NCBI RefSeq assembly: GCF_000213175.1
Contig: NW_009799099.1
Span: forward strand, 5,582,179 to 5,646,178
Direction of reading: 5' to 3'
DNA: 64,000 nt
Origin: Neurospora tetrasperma FGSC 2508
Lineage: Eukaryota > Ascomycota > Sordariomycetes > Sordariales > Sordariaceae
The position numbers were made by a program, and so were the translations under genes. The notes beneath the pieces were generated by a model that was not told the DNA's origin, did no database searches, and worked only from the letters and a program-made list of their open reading frames with translations. The number at the start of each line of letters is the position of its first letter. Position 1 is the first letter of the stretch. Positions 44,921-55,319 of this stretch are shown here, in pieces.

Positions 44921-45057
44921 TAGCACACATTTTCAGAGGGATGGAGGAGATCAAAATCACCTTGAGCAGGTGGGGGATTGTGTCGAAGTGATGGAAATTG
45001 AACGGAGTGAACGCAGACAGCGAGGCACGGAAGTGGTGATGAACTTGTTGATTGGAG

Positions 45058-45079
45058 AAGAAGATGATGACGACAACGG

Positions 45080-45120
<41 letters not shown>

Positions 45121-45150
45121 GCGATGACGATGAAGATGAAGATGAAGACG
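45058..45150 (+). repeat. GATGAC microsatellite
   Basis: About 90 bases of GAT/GAC triplets in hexamer units. It gives Asp runs on the plus strand and Ser or Val/Ile runs on the minus strand; the ORFs it opens are not evidence of genes. Confidence 0.85.
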
Positions 45151-45428
45151 AAAACGAAGAAGCAGAGGGGGAAAAGAGGCGGGGGTGAGGAACCCTCGAA
45201 TTTAAGTACAAGGATTCGTGTGTGGCTTGAATGCCAACTTGGGTGGTTGACGAGAGCTGTTGGGGCCCGGAAGCAACTGGAAGTGTCGAAAATCGTGGAG
45301 GAACTCGTTGTTTCTTCATTTCGGGTTTGGTCAAGAAGGAAATATGACTCGAGGAGGACGGCTTGAACGGAAGTAGACAGGACGAGGGGACAAGGAGACC
45401 CGGACCACTCCCTCTGCTGAGTGTTACT

Positions 45429-45960
45429 GCCAGGCACTAAGGCACGCCGGGCACCTCAAGTGTCCAGACGTCGAGGTTTATCTCCATCCTCCTTGTTCCT
45501 TCCTCCCAAGCCTCGCCTCTGTACGTCACGCCCTCATCTTATTTGCCAAGCTTCAGGTCGTTTCGAGGCCATGCAATAACTCCGATCTCTTGACCAGGCC
45601 TGCTCCTACCAGGCAACAAGGGCACGCCTGGCAACTTGAATTCAATAGGTAGTTGCGAGGACTTTCTTCGCCATTCGCCTGCTTCCTTCCATGTCCTCGA
45701 CGGATTCACCTCTTGTCAAGCCCTCCTCTGGTTCGCCAACCTCAAGCGCTCGAGACCATGGGTGTCTACAGGGACTCGGACTACCGAGCCTCCACGTTAC
45801 TGGCAGCCACCAGGGCACACCTGGCAGTTTGAGGTCCTGAGTGCGAGGCCAATGTCTCCTCTGTTTCTCGTTCCTTCCTCCCAAGACTCCCCCGCCTCGC
45901 CTTTTGTCAAGCCTTCCACTCAGATTGCCCTTATCCGACGGCAAGCGTTTGAAGTCATGC
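45429..45960. repeat. Degenerate 180-190 bp tandem repeat, three units
   Basis: Anchors caggca..aaggcacgcc, caggcaacaagggcacgcctggcaa and accagggcacacctggcag recur near 45431, 45610 and 45805. Each is followed by a similar body (ccttcctcccaag, then gcctcgcct, then ttgccaagcttcaggtcg-type or tcaagcc sequence). Units are diverged. An open frame crosses them (45636-46160) but starts with TTG and is not called. Confidence 0.65.
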
Positions 45961-47070
45961 TTCCCGGTACTGGCCCTGCGTTTGAGTTTGTGCGGGAGGC
46001 AGAAAGAATTCCCCTCCCATGCTCTGTTTCCCGCCATGTACTTAATCCTCGTCTTCTTCCCTTTCTCCTCTCTTCCACATTTCTTCTCCATCATCCCATC
46101 ACTCTTCTCCCGCTCAAGTCCTCCATCCCAAGCTGTGCCACCAGCGGGACCAAACAATGACATTCTCTCCATGTCCTCCCCGATCAACCTCCATTTGATC
46201 ATCATCACTGATGGAAGTCAGAGGTAAGCCAGGTTGACGTTTCCTGATTCAGTTTCCTTGGGTTCCTTTTCTTCGCGTTCGAATCAAGACGACGATGGTC
46301 TTGATCAGTTTATGTCCAACTCCTTCCGCTTCGATCTTCGAAATGAAGTTCTGACACATTATTGACACCAAGAAGAGCACTCTCTCAAGACGCTCATCAT
46401 GATGTTCCCGCTGCCATTTTGAGTTTCTGCTATACCATCACAAAACAAGTGAGTAAACCCACCACTCGATCCCAAGTTGAGGCAGTACACCACACAAACA
46501 GTTGTTGTGATCCCATGTCCTTCCAACGGGGCGAGGTTCTCCGATAGAGGCAACATTGAACGCTACCACAAACCTGAGGCCAACCTGACCAAGAGCTTGA
46601 TTTGACTGTCAAGCAAGGTTGCTCGAAAGGCCACTTCTCTACCTCCCATCCCAGCCCAGTGGCCCACCGCTGCACGACACCCCACCCGTTATATTTTTCA
46701 CCACTATATCAAGACACAAGTGCTAACCACTCCTTCTTCTCCCCGCCAGGATGACGGCCGACGTAGCGCATCGCCTTGTCGACAACTTCAAATGCCGGGC
46801 CCGGCCAGCGCCTTTGCCGACCTTCCGGCAAGGCAGCTGATATGCCACAAGCGGCTGCCGGGCCCCCGCGTTACCGCGCGGAGCGCCTGAACAGCACGAA
46901 TACTATACCAGGCTGCCTTTTGTCTTCCCGGACAGGGTGAACAAAGATGGTTCGCACGCCCAGAAGATGATCACATCTGTGCGTCAGCTAACTCAGCTTC
47001 GGCTTCGGCTTCACAGCTGAAAGATATTCGCCATCGCTATCTCTAGAGGCGCCATACACAATGGGGGGCG
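45961..47070. other. Intergenic region with a possible unrecognised gene fragment
   Basis: After an acceptor-like sequence at 46739-46750 (cttctccccgccag), the plus strand reads protein-like pieces, including EQHEYYTRLPFVFPDRVNK near 46885-46950, ending in a GTGCGT donor and CTTCACAG acceptor. The frames before and after do not connect. I see nothing else. Confidence 0.35.
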
Positions 47071-47425
47071 ATGCTAGCCTCAACGCTAGCGGACCCAAGG
47101 ATACGACCACATGCGATGGTGAGTTCTCATGTTGCTGTCGGGTTTCTTAGTGTCATGTTTGATGGAATTGATGTCAGGCTAACACATGGTTACTTGCTTT
47201 CAGGTCGGCGCCATACTCGGCTCTCTCAATGATGGCGCCGGGGGTCATGACAGTTGGGTTCGCGAGTATCAATTTGCCTGGGGATTCGCATCTCCGGGAG
47301 GGCCAAAGGATGCGCAAAGAGACGGACGCCGTCTCGGGCGAAGGACGAAACAGCCGCCAGACGGTGGTGTCCCAAACCCCGACCAGGCTGATGATCCGAG
47401 GTCAACTCGACCCAGTTCGAACTGA
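47071..47425 (+). CDS. Small two-exon orphan protein
   Basis: Exons 47071-47118 (MLASTLADPRIRPHAM) and 47204-47425, 89 residues. The intron has a GTGAGT donor, GGCTAACA branch and CTTTCAG acceptor, phase 0. The product contains VGAILGSLNDGAGGHDSWV and a basic, Pro/Asp-rich tail. No family recognised. An earlier ATG at 47061 in another frame would give only 28 residues after splicing. Confidence 0.42.
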
Positions 47426-47914
47426 TTTATCGCTGCCAGGACTGTTTCGCCTGGAACCAGGGAGGGACAGGCATGGAGTACGAGAACACAAAAACAAAAC
47501 CCCAAAAAAAACGATAAAACCCAAAAAAAAGAAAAAAAAAAAAGAAAAAAACCCTAGAAAAACACAGAACAAAGACTCTAGAGAGGAAATCTTGGGTTGG
47601 GTTTGTGGTTGTGGTGTTGATTGTGGTTGCGGCATGTAGCTGTTCATGATGCTGGTGTTGGTAGTGGTAGTGGTAGTGGTAGTGGTGGTGTTGGACATGT
47701 TTGACAGGAGTAACTCGACGGCCAGGCAAAGAACTGGGGCAGTGTACATGTAGCTGCACGTAGAAATGTATTAGATAAACTTTCATAACTGATTCAAGCA
47801 TGATGTTTTTGTTGACAAGCACTGCAGCAGCCACTTGGCCTTGTTCGTCTTCTTTCCCTTCCGTTCATTTTGTTCCCTTTGTCTGTATCCAATTCCTTCC
47901 AAAACTGACCGACT
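47426..47914. other. Intergenic region with A-rich and GGT repeats
   Basis: Poly-A-rich tract near 47500-47570 and a GTGGTA-type repeat near 47590-47690. No gene is seen; this is the 3' flank of the glycosyltransferase gene. Confidence 0.5.
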
Positions 47915-49768
47915 TTAATCCCCCGTCTCAGGATTCCACAAGCTCTCCCCCAACTTTTCAGGTCCCTCGCCCATGATCTCGGTCCACGCCTCCTTCAGCG
48001 CCATCTTCTCAAACGCAACATCATGATGATGTCCCTTGGTCTGCCAAATGGTCGCCTTCTCCTGGACATCCTTCCACCCCGGCATATCCGCATCCTCGGG
48101 CGTATCCCGATGTTTCCCACCATTAATATCCGACTGCGCGCCTCGTTCCGCCATGCCTATCCCCCCGATGTACTCCCACTGCGCCATCACGGGCGGAAAC
48201 AAACTATACGCCACCAGATCCCGACTCATCACCATCCTCCGAATCAACAAATCCACAGGATTATCCAAATCCATCGCCCCCCTCAACAGCAACTTTGCCG
48301 CGCCCGTATGACTGATCGCATAAGCCGTCGTGCACGTAATCCCTCCACTCTTCCTAATCACCCTCTCCTTCCCCATTTTCTTGCCCCAGTACTCCTTGCC
48401 GGCGGGGACACTTTCGTCGTCATAGACTAGCTTGATTTCGCGGTCCTGGGAGTACTCGAAGCACTGGCCGATGCTGAACAAGTCCCAGTGTTCAGACAAC
48501 CAGGGGTCGTCGGGGTTAGGTTTGATTGGCCCATTGTCAGAATAGGAGGGGGGGTTAGGATGGTGAAGATGGTTGTTGGGAGACTGGTAGGAGGGATCGT
48601 GGACGGCGGTGGAGTTGATTTGGTTTAAGAAATCGATGAAGTGCGTGTTGAGATTGGACATGATGGTGCGGATGTTGAGGTCCCAGGCGGCGTCGGATTC
48701 GAGAATCAAGATGGGGGGGAGGCGGTGGCGGGTCATTTGGGACCAGATCTGTGGGTCAAAGACTGGTGTTAGTGGTTATGTACAGGGTAGAAGATATGGA
48801 CGGAGGTTGGATAAAAGGTGGGCGGGGGGGGAGGGTTGAGAGGGGGAGGAGGGTGGAGAGCGGTTGGGGGAGGGGATTGTGCGTCGCTACTAGGTAGTGG
48901 TAGGTGATGGGATTAAGGTTGAGGTAGGTAATTGGGGAGACTAGAGTCCGGGTTGCAAGCAGCGAATGGGGTTCATGTTGGGATTCTGCAGCAGCAGATG
49001 GGGTGCACATGGTCGGGGATGGAGAAGTTGAAGTAGGGGTTTGTGCAGGGTCAACAGCATCTCATTCCTTGAGATACTCCGGAAGAGAATTGAAGTGTAA
49101 GGTCAAAGAGGCTAGTTGAGGGTTCTTGATGGGAGGGAAAGAAATAAAAGAGCCGGGTAACAGGAGCCAACAAAAAGACATACATTAGCATGAGCCCTCC
49201 AACACCCCTTCTCCCCCACCCTGAGCCTTCCCGGCCGATGCGTAGGCGGCATCCCAACGGGATCAATCATATCCGCCTCCACGGCCGGGGCATCCTCAAT
49301 ATCCAGCCCGGACATGTACGCCTGCAGCGCCATGGCGTCCTCGCGGTCATAGCGGGCCTTCATGTTGATGTACTTGATGGCGTGGAAGCCGAGGGTGCTG
49401 TTGCCCGCGTTCTTCTGGGACAACTCGAGGAGTTGTTCGGGAGTCATTTGCTGATACTTGGATTTTGATTCCTCGGAACCATGTTTCCCTCCTCCTCCTT
49501 GATTGGCCTCCGGGTAAGGCTCATAATGATTATTATCCTGGGCTGCCGAGTTTCCCCCAGGAACGGCAATGGGATCGGTTGATGTTTGGAACGTACTGGC
49601 CAGTGCGGACCGGTACCTTTCCAGCACAAAGATGGTTAAAAGTACAAAGATGACTAGGGCGATGCGGTGGATATGTCGGTAGGAACGCCAGTGGGCGATG
49701 AGTGCTGAAAAGGACGACGAGATGGTCGAGAAGTGACCCGCCGTCCCGGTCTGCTCGCCCAGCAACAT
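47915..49768 (-). CDS. Glycosyltransferase family 25-like type II membrane protein
   Basis: Exon 1 is 49768-49184 and exon 2 is 48748-47915, 472 residues, joined over a 435-base intron (GTATGT donor, GACCCACAG acceptor), unusually long for this window. Residues 35-55 (HRIALVIFVLLTIFVLERY) form a signal anchor, so the enzyme should face the Golgi or ER lumen. Family features: GFHAIKYINMKARYDREDAM, GCWRAHAN directly joined to IWSQM, and PPILILESDAAWD, the LEDD-like nucleotide-sugar/metal motif, here ESD. CTTAYAISHTGAAKLL is the other hallmark of GT25 (LPS glycosyltransferase-like) proteins. The exact sugar and acceptor cannot be read from sequence. The upstream GTG-led extension of the frame was not used; ATG 49768 is the first Met. 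Confidence 0.88.
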
Positions 49769-52700
49769 GATGTTGTTGGAACGGGGGGCGACCTGCACTA
49801 TTCGGATATGCTCCGAATGTAGGTAGATTACCTAGACAACCGCCTTTGCTTGGGACCTCAGCGGTTGATGAAACTAATGGGGAAGTCGGGAGCGAGGGCG
49901 AGAACTAGAGCGGAAAAGGGAATGGCGTCAATTATATTATCTGCATGATCGTCGGTGCGTGCCGAGGAAGTGGTCGAGGGCAGATGTCAGAATCGCCACT
50001 GAGCCGTTAAGGTGTACGCTGGATGAAGCAAGTGAAGTGATTCAAAAGTAGTAGGTAGAGGTAAGGTAGGTATGAAAGAAACTGCAAAAAAGGTATTCTT
50101 GGACAAGGCCTGTTGTTTCGAAAACCCGGTTACCCCGGAGCGGCCAAGAATCCTGAAATCGGGGCTGTCGATACGCGGATGATCCCAGTATATCGCGTGG
50201 AGTTGATCGATGGTCCCCGCTGTCGTCTCGTGTAAGTGAAAGTGGAGAGTGGACCCCTTTTTTTTTGCGTCTGAACTTGGTCGGATCGGGATCTTGGATG
50301 GAAATCAAGACGTCAAGGAGATGGGAAGCATCAAAGTTCCAAGGAAGAGGCAGAAAAGAGAAGCACATATGTCGAGGTAAACTGTGGAGGAGGGCAATAC
50401 CAACTACATAAACTGCTCTTTGTATGACGGGAAGGTAGGTATGCAGCACGATTGAACCCGCCCCCCATCTCCCTTTTTCAGACAAGGGCCGTGGGAACTG
50501 GGATTGAAAGCCACCGCGAACAGGAAAAGAGGAGATGATGAGGCTGGAACTGGAACTGGAAATGGCAGTTGAGTGACCTCCTGAGACATCCACTTGCAGA
50601 TTCAAGTCCCGCTGGGGAGGGGACGATTCCGTCGCGATGTAGTGTAAGGCATTCGATAGTCCTTCCATCCAGGTCTATCCCAATTCCGATGGGGAATTTT
50701 CAGGCAGCCTCCAAGGTATGAGTTTACCTTAAAGAGGTACAACCCATGCTTTTTTGTTGGATGGCTTCCCTGGCTCCGGGACTGGAAGCTCCCTTGATAC
50801 GAGGTGGTGTAGACTACAATCCTCCTCTACGCGGACAGATGGTGGTGCACTGCCCTCCACACCCTGTTCTTTACAGGACCGAAAACAGATTGGTCAGGGG
50901 AATTGAGGGAATTGAGATAAGCACCTATGCAAGCATGGGGCAAATCCTACCACACTTCATTGACCCCGGAGGAAAATCCGCGCATACGAAAGACCAAGAA
51001 AAAAAAAAGGGGACCTGGGCGATCTGTAATGGAACCACTGCAATGACGATGAGTGAGGGACAGTTGCCAGTTTCCACTTTGTCGAACCTTGTAGGGCCTG
51101 CAAGGATTCTAATGTCGACAGGGAAGTTTTGCTGCAGTAAAGCTTGTCCAGTTGCAGTCGACCAGGCACACCACTTGGTTGGTGCATCCAAATCATGACG
51201 GTGGGGATGACCCCATGGAAAAACAAGTGGTAATCTTGTACCGAGGACCTAGTGTGCTGAGGCTGAAGACGACATGGCGCCACCAATAAATACCAAGAGC
51301 ATGGCGGCTGTGTTTTTGGGGCACTGGAGGGGGGGATGATTGGACGGTTTCTTGGTTTCGTGTCACCGTTTTCGAAGGGGTGCCAATCCAATCTCACTCA
51401 TTGTCTTGCTGTTGGTGTTGGTATGTGTCGGCAAGTTGCTGAGGTCATGTCTCTCTCTCTGTGCCGTGTTCGGTTGCTTCGGGTTTGCGACTGGTGAACG
51501 GCTGAGAGTGATCGTGGATGAGAAGAGTCTCTGCCGCCCTCGCATCCCAAGCAGCCAGTTCCCTGCGAGGGAGAGTCCCCCCCTATGGAGCATCAGCCAC
51601 GGTGGTCCATGACTATCAAACCGGCGATTGAAATTGAGGGGATTGTCATGGCAATCTATCTGCAACTGCCTGTGCCTCTGGCACTCACATATGCCCCCGC
51701 AATCGGTTCCTAGCATAGGTGAGAATGAAAACAATGAAATGCAAGGGCAACATAGTGTCCCCCAAGAATGTTAAATGGAATGGAAGCACAATGCCACCGG
51801 CAGTCATGTCTGCCGCTCGCGGTCGATCCTGGGAAAAAGCTTGGTACCTCTATGTAGGGGTAGTTGAGCACGGGCCATCCTGTCACTCAGCTGTCAGAGG
51901 CACGTGACGTGAGAGGCCCTGGCACCTCAGCGTCCCCAACCCAACAACCCAACCCATTCAACAGCTGCCTGGAACAACCCCGTGCAATTGTGTCATCCTT
52001 TTCCGTTAGTCAGCTTCAACATTGTCCCCATTTGCTTACTCAATATGGTCTGCTCTCTCTCTGTTGCATTCAACAGCCGAGGATGGAGTGAATGCTGGGA
52101 TCACAGGGGCTATCAAGTTGCAGCCTATCACAAGAAGGCCTCTCTTTTCCTCAACACCGAACACGAAGGACACGATACTCCCTTTCGGGATGGACGATTT
52201 CCTGAACAAATCAACAGTTTTGGTACAATCAAGCGACAAAGGCTCCATTCAAGCAGCTTCCACAAGGAAACAAACAAACAACAACAAAAGTATTCCAGTT
52301 TCTGACCAAGGAAACCGCCAAATTCAACCACCACCGTGCTGGCCGCCGGACACACAGCATGGAGGTTTGAGGTTATCACCATCACGTCTCGGCTCATCAC
52401 CCATCTATTTACATACCATGAATCATACCCATCATACGACAAGGCCGTAGTCCTAGGTTCAAGCCATGTTCTTGTCACCATCGTTCAGCTTCGTGTTGAT
52501 GGAACGGAACAGAATGCGGGCATGTATAAAGTTCCCCACTCGATCCAGTCCTGGACCTGTCCAGTCCCTCAATTCTTCCAGTCCTCTCCTACCCCCTTCC
52601 ACAACATGAAAACCACAACAGCTTCTCGCAGAATTACCTCTAACAACTCCGCGAATCTTCTCTTATACCCAAAACATACATATAAGGTACAATACATCTC

Positions 52701-53529
52701 CCGAACTTCCCAACTCCCCAATTTCCCTTGCTTCCCCAAATCAACAATGAGACAACGATGCCCATCATGACGAACGCCAAGGCGCATAGTTGATTCAATT
52801 CGAACTGTTCATCATCTACCATACTACCTCTATAGAAGGGAGCATCCATCGGACTGAACATTTTTCTCGAACCCTTTCGCATGACCCGTCCACCCTTCTT
52901 CCACTGAAACTGTTCCCGTCTCCGTCAATGCCGTGTCCGCTCTCGAGAATTCGAGGGTTTTGGAAAGGCATCTTGCTCAAACTGACTGCCTCCCTCCGTG
53001 CAGCTCATGCCTACCTATTCCCTGTTTGACCCTTCTCGGCCCTGCTCGAGCGATGTAAGGGTCGCGTTGTTAGACTCTAGGGCCCGGTTCATTGGACTAA
53101 ACACCCGGGAGATTGCAGACATACATCGAATGGCCGCTTAGAATATATGCCAGATAGAGTGTGGAAGGGGACGACATCATCACATCTGCCCAGCGGCGAG
53201 AAATTCTGAAATTCGAGGCTTTGTTTGGTGAACTGGAAGAGGACATAAGCGCCAGTGCGCACAATCATTGATGATAGAGGTATTCCGGTCGACGCTTTCA
53301 ATTATCCGGGCATTTAGGGTCTGCTGTCATGAAAGGATCTTTGTAACATTTATTCATTACATCTCTAGCACTCTCATCTCCACCTCTACACTGTCTACCT
53401 TGCCCTTTGTCAAATCATGGGTATCATTATTATTATCATTACCTCTATCATTATCATTTGGGTATACAACGCTGTCCCGTTAAATCAGCATCTTCCTGTC
53501 CTTCCTCCTTCGACAGCAACAAAACAACA
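49769..53529. other. Intergenic region with low-confidence ORFs
   Basis: Candidates: minus 50668-50042 (208 codons, listed separately), plus 50746-51198 (150 codons, no family) and a plus frame 52075-52450 that follows a plausible intron (GTTAGT at about 52003, CAACAG at 52074) but has no clear start. No known domain in any. Palindrome copies lie near 50055, 50733 and 51845. Confidence 0.35.
50042..50668 (-). CDS. Possible orphan ORF
   Basis: 208 codons from ATG (MEGLSNALHYIATESSPPQ). Ser-rich first third with mixed composition afterwards, including LLHSLPRHMCFSFLPLPW. No family and no intron signals of note. It lies divergent to nothing obvious; chance cannot be excluded. Confidence 0.3.
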   Translation of the reverse strand: MEGLSNALHYIATESSPPQRDLNLQVDVSGGHSTAISSSSSSLIISSFPVRGGFQSQFPRPLSEKGRWGAGSIVLHTYLPVIQRAVYVVGIALLHSLPRHMCFSFLPLPWNFDASHLLDVLISIQDPDPTKFRRKKKGVHSPLSLTRDDSGDHRSTPRDILGSSAYRQPRFQDSWPLRGNRVFETTGLVQEYLFCSFFHTYLTSTYYF

Positions 53530-55319
53530 TCAGTGTGCAAACCTAAAATCCAGCCTCTTCGGCCCCTCATCCAGGGTAGTCAACACATAGTCCCGCTGCT
53601 CCTCCGAAGTCATGGCCTTCCACTTCTCCTCCTTCGCCTTATTTCTCCACACATAAAACGCCTTGGTCAGATAAAACAGCACGATATTCAAGCAGACCAT
53701 GGCCAGCAATACCTTATTCCCCCTCTTGTACAGCGGCTTGTCGTCCTCGCGGTAGATATTATCGTAGATAATATTGCCATCCTGCACAAACATAATGTAC
53801 AGCGCCGTCGAAACCGCTCTCGTCTGCACGCTGTTGCTGTTCTCAGCAGTCCAAGCGACCAGGATGGCGTGGCAGTACGGGTACGACAAGATACCGATTA
53901 GAAGAGCATAGCGGACCCAGACGCCGGCGTCGGGCAGGGCGACGATAGCAGCGAAGAAGGAAAGCATCCACCACTGCGAAAGGGAGGCGATAAAGCCACG
54001 CTCCTTGAACCGCCTGGAGAAATACGAAAGGATGACCAAGTTGCAGGCGAAGAGAAAGTAAGCGGGGATGGTGAGCAGGTTGGCTTGAAAGACGCTGAAG
54101 CCGTGGGTGCGAAGGATCAGACTCAGGTACTCGCCGGGCGGACCGGGAGGGATGTAAGCGCACACGCCGACGATGTAGAGCGGCCACATCTCCCACTCCT
54201 TGATGGCCTTGAGCAGACCCTTGGCCGAGACACCCTCGCGGTTGTTCATGTCGCCCTTGGAGGGATCATCGCGCAGCAGGCGGTTGACCAAGATGAATTC
54301 CTCGCGCTCGGAGAACCAGCCGTCCTTTCCGCGGAACCAGGATTTGGTCTGGCAAGGACCCGGGGGCATCAGGACGAATGCGAAGATGCCGACGACCAGA
54401 GACATCAGGGCCTCGATCAGGAACAGCCACTGCCAGCCACTCCAGCCTCGGATTCCCCGCATCTGCAAAATCCCAGCGGCCATGAGGGAACCGGCAATGT
54501 TGACGGTCGACAAAGCAGTCCAGAAGAACGCCAAGCGGAGAGGCAATTCGTTGGACTTGTAAAAGTACGTCAACCACAGAACAATTTCGGGAATGAAGCC
54601 ACCCATGGCAACGCCCATAAGCGCCTTGATGACGTAGAAGTGCGCTCTTTTCGTGATCCAGACTTGCGCGCCCGACAGGATGGACCAAGACACGATTTGC
54701 ATGGGAACGAAGCGATCAGCGCCGAGTTTCTTGGCTACGAGGCCCGAGGGTAGAGGCAGAGGTAGCTCAGCGAGCAGGAACGAAGCAAGGAAGATGGTTT
54801 GTCCATAGTTGAAGTCGTTTGTGTTCATTCCTGGGATGTCGCGTCAGTCCAGTCCCCCAAGTCGACACAAGGAAGGGCAGAACCACGAAGGACATACCTA
54901 CCTAGCTCCGGCAACATATCATCGCTAATAGCCCGGTTGATATTCTTCCGATGCAAGTCCAAGCTGCAAAACATGACCCAAGCCCAAAACACGATCCGAA
55001 AGTCCATCTTGCGCACAAGCTTGCGCTCCTCCGACGCACTCCATGAAAACGACGGGTCAAATCGATGGCGGTTCTCGTACCCGGCGCGCTCGTAGACGTC
55101 CGCCCAGTACGCAGCAATGGCAGGGTCGCTGAAGACATGATTGGGGGTTGAGCCGTAGTTGCTGGTGTCTTTGGTGCCGCCGCTGAGTTCTTCGGTGAGT
55201 GAGACCTGGTACACAGAGGCCGGTGACGAAACACCCGTGACGTCTTTTAGGAATCCAAAGGAAGTAGAAGTGGTTGTAGAGATCGTGTTCTTTTCGTCTT
55301 GGAAGGTTATTTTTGGCAT
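53530..55319 (-). CDS. MFS permease of the Dal5/Tna1 (anion:cation symporter) family
   Basis: Plasma-membrane transporter of the ACS family, whose fungal members carry allantoate, nicotinate, pantothenate or related anions. Exons 55319-54902 and 54830-53530, 572 residues. The 71-base intron (GTAGGT donor, CATCCCAG acceptor) restores ELGMNTNDFNYG, a conserved family segment. Before it, KMDFRIVFWAWVMFCSLDLHRKNINRA starts TM1; twelve hydrophobic segments follow. A long hydrophilic loop, RGKDGWFSEREEFILVNRLLRDDPSKGD, sits between the two halves, as usual for this family. Later motifs include YSFF-free YIPPGPPGEYLSLILRTHGFS and WTAENSNSVQTRAVSTAL. The start is the first ATG in the frame (MPKITFQDEKN). 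The substrate is not decidable here. Confidence 0.9.

Noticed and set aside
44970-45188. Asp-rich plus-strand ORF
   Set aside because: Produced by the GATGAC microsatellite; open in other frames too.
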